Below, one piece after another: positions 1-4,612 of a stretch of 8,347 bases of DNA (its first letter is position 1; the number at the start of each line of letters is the position of its first letter). The notes under the pieces are model-generated. The model was not told where the DNA came from and ran no database searches. It worked only from the letters and a program-made list of their open reading frames with translations. The DNA comes from an uncultured Bacilli bacterium (GTDB lineage Bacteria > Bacillota_I > Bacilli_A > RF39 > UBA660), in contig CANQOD010000048.1 in assembly GCA_947625395.1 (NCBI GenBank), positions 1 through 8,347 of the forward strand, read 5' to 3'. Made by a program: the position numbers and the translations under genes.

Positions 1-19
1 AAGAAATAAAGGAAGAAAA

Positions 20-35
20 TATTTCCCGGGAAATA
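20..35. promoter_or_regulatory. Noc-binding site (NBS) 1
   Basis: The 16-bp perfect palindrome TATTTCCCGGGAAATA equals the published B. subtilis NBS consensus (core ATTTCCCGGGAAAT). Noc is a ParB paralogue that loads at such sites, spreads as a CTP-dependent clamp and blocks division over the nucleoid. Binding here is inferred, since noc itself is not in the window. Confidence 0.85.
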
Positions 36-48
36 ATTGAGAGAGAAA

Positions 49-62
49 GTTCCACGTGAAAC
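49..62. promoter_or_regulatory. parS site 1 (ParB/Spo0J binding)
   Basis: GTTCCACGTGAAAC matches the inner 14 bases of the B. subtilis parS sequence TGTTCCACGTGAAACA, including the characteristic asymmetric C at the fourth position of the core. The outermost bases are A (48) and G (63) instead of T and A. This is a probable loading site for the chromosome segregation protein ParB (Spo0J). Confidence 0.85.
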
Positions 63-85
63 GGAGAAGAAATAAAGGAAGAAAA

Positions 86-101
86 TATTTCCCGGGAAAT
101 A
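86..101. promoter_or_regulatory. Noc-binding site (NBS) 2
   Basis: Second exact copy of the 16-bp NBS palindrome, 66 bp after the first. It lies between parS sites 1 and 2. Confidence 0.85.
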
Positions 102-114
102 ATTGAGAGAGAAA

Positions 115-128
115 GTTCCACGTGAAAC
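115..128. promoter_or_regulatory. parS site 2 (ParB/Spo0J binding)
   Basis: Second exact copy of the 14-bp parS core, with the same A and G flanking bases as site 1. Confidence 0.85.
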
Positions 129-151
129 GGAGAAGAAATAAAGAGAGAAAA

Positions 152-167
152 TATTTCCCGGGAAATA
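152..167. promoter_or_regulatory. Noc-binding site (NBS) 3
   Basis: Third exact copy of the 16-bp NBS palindrome, in the first unit that has the variant spacer. The site is unchanged although the neighbouring spacer has mutated. Confidence 0.85.
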
Positions 168-180
168 ATTGAGAGAGAAA

Positions 181-194
181 GTTCCACGTGAAAC
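181..194. promoter_or_regulatory. parS site 3 (ParB/Spo0J binding)
   Basis: Third exact copy of the 14-bp parS core and the last in the array. The final partial unit ends before it would reach a fourth copy. Confidence 0.85.
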
Positions 195-217
195 GGAGAA
201 GAAATAAAGAGAGAAAA

Positions 218-233
218 TATTTCCCGGGAAATA
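218..233. promoter_or_regulatory. Noc-binding site (NBS) 4
   Basis: Fourth exact NBS palindrome, in the truncated last unit. It lies only 15 bp upstream of the -35 element of the SRP RNA promoter, so a Noc clamp loaded here would sit next to, or slide over, an active transcription start. Confidence 0.85.
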
Positions 234-248
234 ATTAAAATAAAAAAC

Positions 249-277
249 TTTACAAACTTTACCCAATATATTAGAAT
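249..277 (+). promoter_or_regulatory. Sigma-A-type promoter of ffs
   Basis: A -35 hexamer TTTACA (249-254) and a -10 hexamer TAGAAT (272-277) are separated by exactly 17 bp. The predicted start falls at about 284-286, which coincides with the 5' end of the SRP RNA stem at 285. An alternative -10 (TATATT, 267-272) has only 12 bp spacing and fits less well. An A-rich stretch at 237-247 could act as an UP-like element. Confidence 0.75.
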
Positions 278-284
278 TAAAAAC

Positions 285-360
285 GTGCAATAGGCATAAA
301 TGGAACCAGGTCAGAATCGGAAGATAGCAGCCTTAACATTTCTTGTCTATGTGCACTTTT
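285..360 (+). ncRNA. ffs: Signal recognition particle RNA, small 4.5S-like type
   Basis: This RNA binds the M domain of Ffh and forms the SRP that targets nascent membrane and secreted proteins to FtsY. The conserved domain IV is clear: ACCAGGTCAG (305-314), a GGAA tetraloop (319-322) closed by three pairs (316-318 with 323-325), then AGCAGCC (326-332). The lower helices also form: 298-302 pairs with 337-341, and 285-296 pairs with 344-356 with one bulge at 351. The total of about 75 nt leaves no room for an Alu domain, unlike the roughly 270-nt scRNA of B. subtilis. It lies upstream of tadA, whereas in B. subtilis it lies between tadA and dnaX. The exact 3' end within the T-run is uncertain. 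Confidence 0.93.
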
Positions 361-362
361 TT
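344..362 (+). terminator. Intrinsic terminator at the 3' end of ffs
   Basis: The closing helix of the SRP RNA (3' arm 344-356, ending GTGCAC) is followed at once by six T residues (357-362). The mature RNA's own basal stem therefore seems to serve as the terminator hairpin. It is probably leaky, because tadA starts 15 nt later without a visible promoter of its own. Confidence 0.65.
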
Positions 363-377
363 AATGGAGTTGATTGA

Positions 378-821
378 ATGAATCCGAAATTTATGGAACT
401 GGCACTGCAAGAAGCACTGATTGCTTTAGAGGAAAATGAAGTTCCTATTGGTACTGTTATTGTGAAAGAAAATAAAGTTCTCGCAAAAGCACATAATCAA
501 AAGGAACAAAAGCAAGATGTGACGAAACATGCTGAAATCATTGCTTTACAAAAAGCTTCGAAGAAATTAAAAAATTGGCGGTTAATTGATTGTGATATAT
601 ATGTAACATTATTGCCATGTCCGATGTGTGCTAGTGCCATTCAACAAGCAAGAATTAAAAATGTCTACTATGCCCTTGAAAATACAGATTCAAAATATGG
701 TGAAATTGTAAAACAAATTTTTGGAAAAACAAACACCAATCAAAACGTGAATTATCAACAAGTTTTTTTTCAAGATGAATCACTTCATTTGTTGCAAAAT
801 TTTTTCCAAAAAAAGCGTTGA
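378..821 (+). CDS. tadA: tRNA-specific adenosine deaminase TadA (divergent)
   Basis: TadA converts adenosine 34 to inosine in the anticodon of tRNA-Arg(ACG) so that one tRNA can read CGU, CGC and CGA. The 147-residue product has the zinc-dependent deaminase signature: HAE at 51-53 (zinc ligand H51, proton shuttle E53) and PCPMC at 80-84 (zinc ligands C81 and C84). N40 fits the conserved substrate-contacting Asn. GGAG at 366-369 lies 8 nt before the ATG. Two departures from the usual family pattern are visible. The near-invariant TLEPC reads TLLPC (L79), and the loop after the second motif (residues 99-111) lacks the usual K-x-G-x-x-GS pattern and looks about two residues longer. The family call is firm. 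Because no second deaminase gene is in view, it is most likely the functional TadA, but a related nucleoside deaminase is not excluded. Only about 15 nt separate it from the ffs terminator. Confidence 0.87.
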   Translation: MNPKFMELALQEALIALEENEVPIGTVIVKENKVLAKAHNQKEQKQDVTKHAEIIALQKASKKLKNWRLIDCDIYVTLLPCPMCASAIQQARIKNVYYALENTDSKYGEIVKQIFGKTNTNQNVNYQQVFFQDESLHLLQNFFQKKR

Positions 822-848
822 AAACTTGTTTTTAAACGCTTTTTTTGG
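806..848 (+). terminator. Rho-independent terminator overlapping the tadA stop codon
   Basis: Two perfect 14-base arms, CCAAAAAAAGCGTT (806-819) and AACGCTTTTTTTGG (835-848), flank a 15-nt loop. The 5' arm carries the last tadA codons and ends inside its TGA (819-821). The A-tract/T-tract symmetry means that the GC-containing core GCGTT/AACGC followed by seven T residues terminates forward transcription; the complementary arrangement could also act on the reverse strand. Confidence 0.85.
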
Positions 849-857
849 AAGCATTTA

Positions 858-866
858 TGCTATAAT
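858..866 (+). promoter_or_regulatory. Extended -10 promoter for dnaX operon
   Basis: TGCTATAAT contains a perfect consensus -10 hexamer (861-866) with the TGn extension. No good -35 hexamer is found at 17 bp, where the sequence is the T-tract of the preceding terminator, so the promoter probably depends on the extended -10. The predicted start near 873 gives a short leader of about 17 nt containing the Shine-Dalgarno sequence AGGGGTG (876-882), 7 nt before the dnaX ATG. Confidence 0.7.
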
Positions 867-889
867 AAGAGTGCTAGGGGTGATAGGAA

Positions 890-2605
890 ATGTATCAAGC
901 ATTATATCGAAAATATCGACCAAAAAAATTTGAAGATGTCTATGGACAAAATGTGATTGTTCAAACATTGAAAAATACAATTAAATATCAGCATATCAAT
1001 CATGCATATTTATTTTCCGGACCAAGAGGAACGGGAAAAACAACCATTGCAAAAATTTTTGCTTGTGCAGTCAATTGCTTAAATGCCATTGATGGTGAAG
1101 CCTGCGGTGAATGTGAAAATTGTAAAAATAGTTTTTCAAAAGAGTGTATCGATATTATTGAAATTGATGCCGCTTCTAATAATGGCGTGGATGAAATTCG
1201 TGAATTAAAAAGCAAAGTAAATATTGTACCCTCTGAACTCAAATATAAAATTTATATTATTGATGAAGTACACATGTTATCGATTGGTGCATTTAATGCC
1301 TTATTAAAAACGTTAGAGGAACCACCTGAACATGCTATCTTTATTTTAGCAACCACGGACCCACAAAAAGTGCCAGTCACAATTGTTTCTCGTTGCCAAT
1401 GTTATCAATTTAAAAGAATTGATGATAACAGTATGTTGGACCGCTTATCTGATATTGTAAAAAAAGAGAAACTTGAAGTGGAAGAAGATGTTTTAAAACA
1501 GATTGTTGCTGCGGCGGATGGTGGACTTCGGGATGCAGTTGGTTTGCTTGACCAAGTCACTTCCTATAAAACAGGTCTCATCACAAGTCAAGATTTTAAT
1601 GAAATCTATGGAAATGTCATGGAGAGTGATTTGGACCAATTGCTTTCGTCTATTTTTACCAATGATGCAAGTCATGTCATGCAATGGATTGAAGAAAAAT
1701 GCCAAGAGGGTAAAAACATTATCCAAATAGTAAAACAATTGATGCAAAAAATAAAAAATCAATTATGTGCGTTTTATGTTGAAAATAAAGCATTGGAATA
1801 TGATGAAGAAATTTGTATTCAATTGATGAATAAATTAAATGAACAATTGTTCGATATGAAGAAAGCGGAAGATGCGAAAACATATGTAGAAATATTCTTG
1901 TTGAACTTTATGCACAATGTAATCAAAAAAGATACCCAACAACTTTCATCGATTCCAGTGGAACAAAAAACACCCATTGTAGAGAGTCCTATGCAAGAAA
2001 ATAACCGAGATGTGAAGCAACAAAAGGAAGAATCACAAAAATTACAAGAAACACCTATCAAAAAACAAGAAGTAGTTTCTCCCGTTCATTCCAGTCCAAC
2101 AACCGATAATACCCAGCTGATTCAAAGTATGATTACGCAAGCCCACAACGTTTTAGCGACTGCTTCTAAATCAGAATTGTTAACAATTAAAGAATGCTGG
2201 AACAAATTATCTGATTTTACTTTTGACAATCATATTGGATATATTGTATGTTATTTAATGGATGGGAAACTTTGCGCAGCCAATGAAGAAAAGCTGATTT
2301 TAAGTTATGAGTATACCTCTATGTTGGAAAAGATTTTTCCAAGTTTAGAACAGATGACTGAAAATTTCAACAAAATCACGTCTTTACAGAAAAAAATTGT
2401 TATCATTACCGATGAGGAATGGAAAAAATTAAAAACAGAGTTTATTACCTGTAAACAAAAGGGTATCCCATTTGAAACAATCGAAGAAGTGGAATTTGTG
2501 ATGCCTCCTAAGGAAAATGCACCTCAAGAGGAAATTTCTTCCACTGAACGAACCAAAGAAGAAGAAACATTATCTTTATTTGGAGATATTGTGGAAATTC
2601 AATAA
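890..2605 (+). CDS. dnaX: DNA polymerase III subunit gamma/tau
   Basis: DnaX is the ATPase motor of the clamp loader that places the beta sliding clamp on primed DNA; its tau C-terminus tethers the replicative polymerase and helicase. The 571-residue product shows the AAA+ module in order: Walker A GPRGTGKT (44-51), a zinc module with C63, C72, C75 and C78, Walker B IIDEVH (123-128), sensor 1 in LATTDP (153-158), the SRC arginine-finger motif (167-169) and sensor 2 GGLRDA (211-216). Collar domain III extends to about 346. A low-complexity Gln/Glu/Lys/Ser/Pro-rich linker follows (347-408), then a tau-type C-terminal domain ending in LFGDIVEIQ, the kind of tail seen in Bacillota DnaX. The start is supported by AGGGGTG 7 nt upstream. 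It is the first gene of the main operon and is followed 16 nt later by ebfC, its usual partner. No convincing programmed frameshift for a separate gamma form was found. Confidence 0.98.
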   Translation: MYQALYRKYRPKKFEDVYGQNVIVQTLKNTIKYQHINHAYLFSGPRGTGKTTIAKIFACAVNCLNAIDGEACGECENCKNSFSKECIDIIEIDAASNNGVDEIRELKSKVNIVPSELKYKIYIIDEVHMLSIGAFNALLKTLEEPPEHAIFILATTDPQKVPVTIVSRCQCYQFKRIDDNSMLDRLSDIVKKEKLEVEEDVLKQIVAAADGGLRDAVGLLDQVTSYKTGLITSQDFNEIYGNVMESDLDQLLSSIFTNDASHVMQWIEEKCQEGKNIIQIVKQLMQKIKNQLCAFYVENKALEYDEEICIQLMNKLNEQLFDMKKAEDAKTYVEIFLLNFMHNVIKKDTQQLSSIPVEQKTPIVESPMQENNRDVKQQKEESQKLQETPIKKQEVVSPVHSSPTTDNTQLIQSMITQAHNVLATASKSELLTIKECWNKLSDFTFDNHIGYIVCYLMDGKLCAANEEKLILSYEYTSMLEKIFPSLEQMTENFNKITSLQKKIVIITDEEWKKLKTEFITCKQKGIPFETIEEVEFVMPPKENAPQEEISSTERTKEEETLSLFGDIVEIQ

Positions 2606-2621
2606 GAAAAGAGGGAAAAAG

Positions 2622-2918
2622 ATGAATATACAAGCAATTATGAAACAAGCACAAAGCTTACAAAAAGAAATGATGAAAGAAAAAGAAGCGATTGACCAAA
2701 CCGTATTTGAGGGTGAAAATGGCTTTGTCAAAGTTACCGTTAATGGAAAAAAAGAAGTATTAAGTGTTGTGATTTCTGAAGAAAATTTAGGCAAAGAAGA
2801 TATAGAACTCTTACAAGATATGATTTTGATTGCAATGAACAATGCCATGAAAAAAGTGGATGAACTCACTGAACAAAAAATGGGCAAATTTACCAATTCT
2901 ATGCCAGGGTTATTCTAA
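2622..2918 (+). CDS. ebfC: YbaB/EbfC family nucleoid-associated DNA-binding protein
   Basis: The 98-residue product belongs to the YbaB/EbfC (B. subtilis YaaK) family, small dimeric DNA-binding proteins associated with the nucleoid and usually encoded between dnaX and recR. The N-terminal part (1-25) is a Met/Gln/Lys-rich helix, MNIQAIMKQAQSLQKEM, typical of the family. A beta region follows with the G-x-V-x-V-x-x-NGK pattern (G34 to K43), then a helix with DMILIAMNNAMKK (66-78), and the C-terminus ends in SMPGLF. The frame is open further upstream, but that part overlaps dnaX. ATG 2622 is preferred because GAGGG (2611-2615) lies 6 nt before it and the protein then has the normal family length. 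Its stop codon shares one base with the recR start (TAATG), so translation is probably coupled. The exact cellular function of this family is not settled. Confidence 0.95.
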   Translation: MNIQAIMKQAQSLQKEMMKEKEAIDQTVFEGENGFVKVTVNGKKEVLSVVISEENLGKEDIELLQDMILIAMNNAMKKVDELTEQKMGKFTNSMPGLF

Positions 2919-3511
2919 TGTATCCTGATAGTTTGAAAAATTTGATAGAATCTTTTAAATTTTTTCCAGGCGTTGGCGAGAAATCCGCAGAAAGAATGGC
3001 TTTTGCGTCTTTGGATTTAGAAGAGGACCAGCTTGCCTTGTTCGCAGAGAGTTTAAAAGAAGTCAAAAAAAAGATTCACCCTTGTAAGATTTGTAATTCC
3101 TTAACAGACGAAGAAGTTTGTCCCATTTGTAGTAGTTCACTTCGTGATGAAACACTTTGTGTGGTAGAAGATGCCAAAATTGTTTTTTTGTTTGAAAAAT
3201 TAGGTGCTTTTAAAGGCAAATATCATGTTTTATCAGGACTCATTTCGCCACTCGAGGGCATCAATCCTGAAGATATTGGCTTAGAAAAACTTGTTGAACG
3301 CATTGAAAAAGAATCTTTTAAGGAAATCATTTTAGCATTCAAGCCCAGTTTAGAGGGAGAAACAACTGCCCTTTATGTCAAAAGAATTTTAGAGGGAATG
3401 CAAGTATTAGTCACTCGTCTTGCCAGTGGCGTTCCTATGGGGGCAGATATGGAATATGTGGATGCCTTAACATTAGAAAGAGCGTTATTTGACCGTAAGA
3501 AAGTAGAATAA
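2918..3511 (+). CDS. recR: Recombination mediator protein RecR
   Basis: RecR forms a ring-shaped DNA clamp that, with RecO and in some bacteria RecF, loads RecA on SSB-coated single-stranded gaps. The 197 residues are the usual family length. Domain order is an N-terminal helix-hairpin-helix (FPGVGEKSAERMAF, 16-29), a four-cysteine zinc finger (C56, C59, C68, C71), a Toprim domain beginning at LCVVEDAKIV (80-89) with acidic residues E84 and D85, and the C-terminal conserved segment LASGVPMGADMEYVD (168-182). In the segment normally read as TNPxxEGExTA the Asn is replaced, giving FKPSLEGETTA (141-151). The start codon overlaps the ebfC stop by one base, and the only visible ribosome-binding help is translational coupling. 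The dnaX-ebfC-recR order is widely conserved in bacteria. Confidence 0.98.
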   Translation: MYPDSLKNLIESFKFFPGVGEKSAERMAFASLDLEEDQLALFAESLKEVKKKIHPCKICNSLTDEEVCPICSSSLRDETLCVVEDAKIVFLFEKLGAFKGKYHVLSGLISPLEGINPEDIGLEKLVERIEKESFKEIILAFKPSLEGETTALYVKRILEGMQVLVTRLASGVPMGADMEYVDALTLERALFDRKKVE

Positions 3512-3546
3512 ATCACCGCTTCTGTCATACGATTGAATAGGTGATT
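3511..3546 (+). promoter_or_regulatory. Hairpin covering the bofA ribosome-binding site
   Basis: AATCACC (3511-3517) is the perfect complement of GGTGATT (3540-3546), with a 22-nt loop. The 3' arm is the Shine-Dalgarno region of the bofA-like gene (AGGTGAT, 3539-3545), so the folded form would hide it. There is no T-run after the stem, so it does not look like a terminator. The pairing is visible in the sequence; any regulatory effect is inferred, and a seven-base pairing could arise by chance. Confidence 0.4.
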
Positions 3547-3549
3547 CTT

Positions 3550-3735
3550 TTGAAAATAGTCATACGCATTGTGAAGAGAATTGTATTAAGTGTTTTTGTC
3601 ATCTATGGATATAATTTAATCGCAGTTTCTTTTAATCAAGTCATTCCAATGAATTTTTTTACGGTGGGCGCTATCGGAATTTTAGGTTTTCCTGCTTTGT
3701 TTGCCTTGATTTTATTACGTGTATTCCTATTTTAA
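3550..3735 (+). CDS. bofA: Short BofA-like integral membrane protein
   Basis: The C-terminal half matches the BofA family (inhibitor of SpoIVFB, the protease that activates pro-sigma-K in the forespore-facing membrane of Bacillus). The pattern is IPMN (about 32-35), then a glycine-containing segment with GILGFP (about 43-48) and a hydrophobic end, parallel to the VPIN...GILGIPG motif of B. subtilis BofA. The most likely start is TTG 3550, five nt after AGGTGAT, giving 61 residues. GTG 3541 is an alternative giving 64 residues but lies inside that Shine-Dalgarno sequence. Two membrane segments are expected, at about 5-26 and 34-60. B. subtilis BofA has 87 residues, so the first membrane segment of the long form seems absent here. 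Location directly after recR is the same as in B. subtilis. The presence of bofA hints at spore formation or a sporulating ancestor. Confidence 0.8.
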   Translation: MKIVIRIVKRIVLSVFVIYGYNLIAVSFNQVIPMNFFTVGAIGILGFPALFALILLRVFLF

Positions 3736-3744
3736 GGAGGTCCT

Positions 3745-4611
3745 ATGAATCGCAGTAACATTTTAGAAATTGAACAACCTACCTTTTATCGTACCGTTGT
3801 TGTACCAATGAAACAAACAAAAAAAGTACAACATGCTTATTTAATCGAAACGAATCAAGTTGAAAATGTGGAAGAACTTGTTCTTGCTTTCGTAGAAGAA
3901 TTGTTTCAGTTAAAGAATTCTTCTTCCATTTCTAAAGAACAACTTCATCATTACATTGAAAATAGAAGTTTTCCGGATTTAAAGATACTAGAACCTACGG
4001 GCCCTGTGATTAAAAAGGAAGAATTACTTGCGTTAAAAGATTCCTTTTTAGAAAAAGCAGTTTATGGCGGCTATCAAATTTATATTATTCAACAAGCCGA
4101 AAAACTCAATACAAGTTCTGCGAATACGATTTTAAAGTTTTTGGAAGAACCGGAAGAAAATATTATTGCTATTTTAACCACGGCCCATCGTTATCAAGTG
4201 CTTGAAACGATTTTATCGCGTTGTCAAATTTTAACGTTCCAAGACAAAAAAGAAACACCAACTGACTTTCGTCCTGCAACAGAAAAACTCATCCAATTTA
4301 TCCTGAACCGAAAGCAAGAAGATTTAATGCTTTCTTATCAAGAAATTCAAGAACAAATTTTGAGTAATAAAGAAACAACGATTGCGATTTTAAATGAATT
4401 AAAACAATTTTGTTCTTTTGTGTTAAAATATAAATATCAGGTACAGGTAGAAAACAAACATGAATGGATAGAAAAGTACCAAGCAAACTGGACGGAAGAA
4501 GAACTACTTCATCTTTTGGAAATCTTAGAAAAGAAAGGACAAGAACTTCAATTCAATGTCCATTTGAAAGCTTGGTTAGATTCTTTTCTTCTAGAAGTGA
4601 TGGAGGTATAG
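3745..4611 (+). CDS. holB: DNA polymerase III subunit delta'
   Basis: Delta' is the stationary subunit of the clamp-loader pentamer and works with DnaX (encoded upstream) and HolA. The 288-residue product retains HAYLIE (30-35) at the start of the AAA+ fold, FPDLKILEP (76-84), the degenerate Walker B strand YIIQQAEKLN (113-122), NTILKFLEEPEE (127-138) and the SRC arginine-finger motif (158-160). The region where a P-loop would lie (32-45) has no GxxxxGK[ST] at all, so no ATP binding is expected. No zinc-binding cysteine cluster is present. The C-terminal part (from about 175) is helical and Glu/Lys-rich, fitting the collar domain. A near-perfect Shine-Dalgarno sequence AAGGAGGT (3734-3741) overlaps the bofA stop codon and lies close to the ATG. 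In B. subtilis tmk, yaaQ and yaaR precede holB; here bofA does. Confidence 0.93.
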   Translation: MNRSNILEIEQPTFYRTVVVPMKQTKKVQHAYLIETNQVENVEELVLAFVEELFQLKNSSSISKEQLHHYIENRSFPDLKILEPTGPVIKKEELLALKDSFLEKAVYGGYQIYIIQQAEKLNTSSANTILKFLEEPEENIIAILTTAHRYQVLETILSRCQILTFQDKKETPTDFRPATEKLIQFILNRKQEDLMLSYQEIQEQILSNKETTIAILNELKQFCSFVLKYKYQVQVENKHEWIEKYQANWTEEELLHLLEILEKKGQELQFNVHLKAWLDSFLLEVMEV

Positions 4612-4612
4612 A

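Larger units (their letters stand above)
1..236. repeat. 66-bp tandem repeat array carrying alternating Noc and ParB binding sites
   Basis: Three complete 66-bp units (1-66, 67-132, 133-198) are followed by a 38-bp partial unit (199-236). Units 1 and 2 are identical. Units 3 and 4 differ from them only by a GA-to-AG exchange at unit positions 12-13, which is consistent with pairwise duplication. Each full unit contains a 16-bp perfect palindrome matching the Noc-binding site and a 14-bp parS core. Centre-to-centre spacing is 28 bp from NBS to parS and 38 bp from parS to the next NBS. All three forward frames contain stops within the unit, so the array is not coding on this strand. The array starts at the window edge and may continue upstream. 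The repeat structure and sites are seen directly. The role as a ParB/Noc loading centre near the origin is inferred from the known B. subtilis consensus sites. Confidence 0.95.

Noticed and set aside
1..236. Reverse-strand frame open through the whole repeat array (a 22-residue repeated peptide)
   Set aside because: The frame stays open only because 66 is a multiple of three and the unit lacks reverse stops in that frame. It has a TAA just before it and contains no ATG, GTG or TTG start, so translation is not supported.
1..236. CRISPR array
   Set aside because: The repeats are direct and contiguous, the spacers are essentially identical, and the conserved blocks match ParB and Noc sites. There are no unique spacers.
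1000..1242. Reverse-strand open frames inside dnaX, ricT, trmN6, rsmI and mfd
   Set aside because: They lie wholly within strongly conserved genes on the other strand, have no recognisable domains and no fitting ribosome-binding sites.
1753..1782. Slippery heptamer A AAA AAT in phase in dnaX with a nearby -1 frame stop (gamma subunit by frameshift)
   Set aside because: A slip here would end the protein at about residue 297, inside the collar domain, whereas gamma forms end after it. The heptamer is not the efficient bacterial A AAA AAG type, no stimulatory stem-loop is apparent, and A-runs are frequent in this AT-rich gene.
2390..2400. Run of seven A residues near the dnaX 3' end as a frameshift site
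   Set aside because: Phase is not optimal for tandem slippage, and the resulting product would lose only a short tail before a nearby stop. It is best explained by base composition.
2517..2621. Longer N-terminus for EbfC overlapping dnaX
   Set aside because: The extension is out of frame with dnaX but lies in its coding region, is Lys-rich without family similarity, and the internal ATG at 2622 has a good ribosome-binding site and gives the normal length.
4405..4430. Possible internal promoter in holB (TGTTAAAAT)
   Set aside because: No suitable -35 hexamer at 16-18 bp, and such A/T strings are common here.
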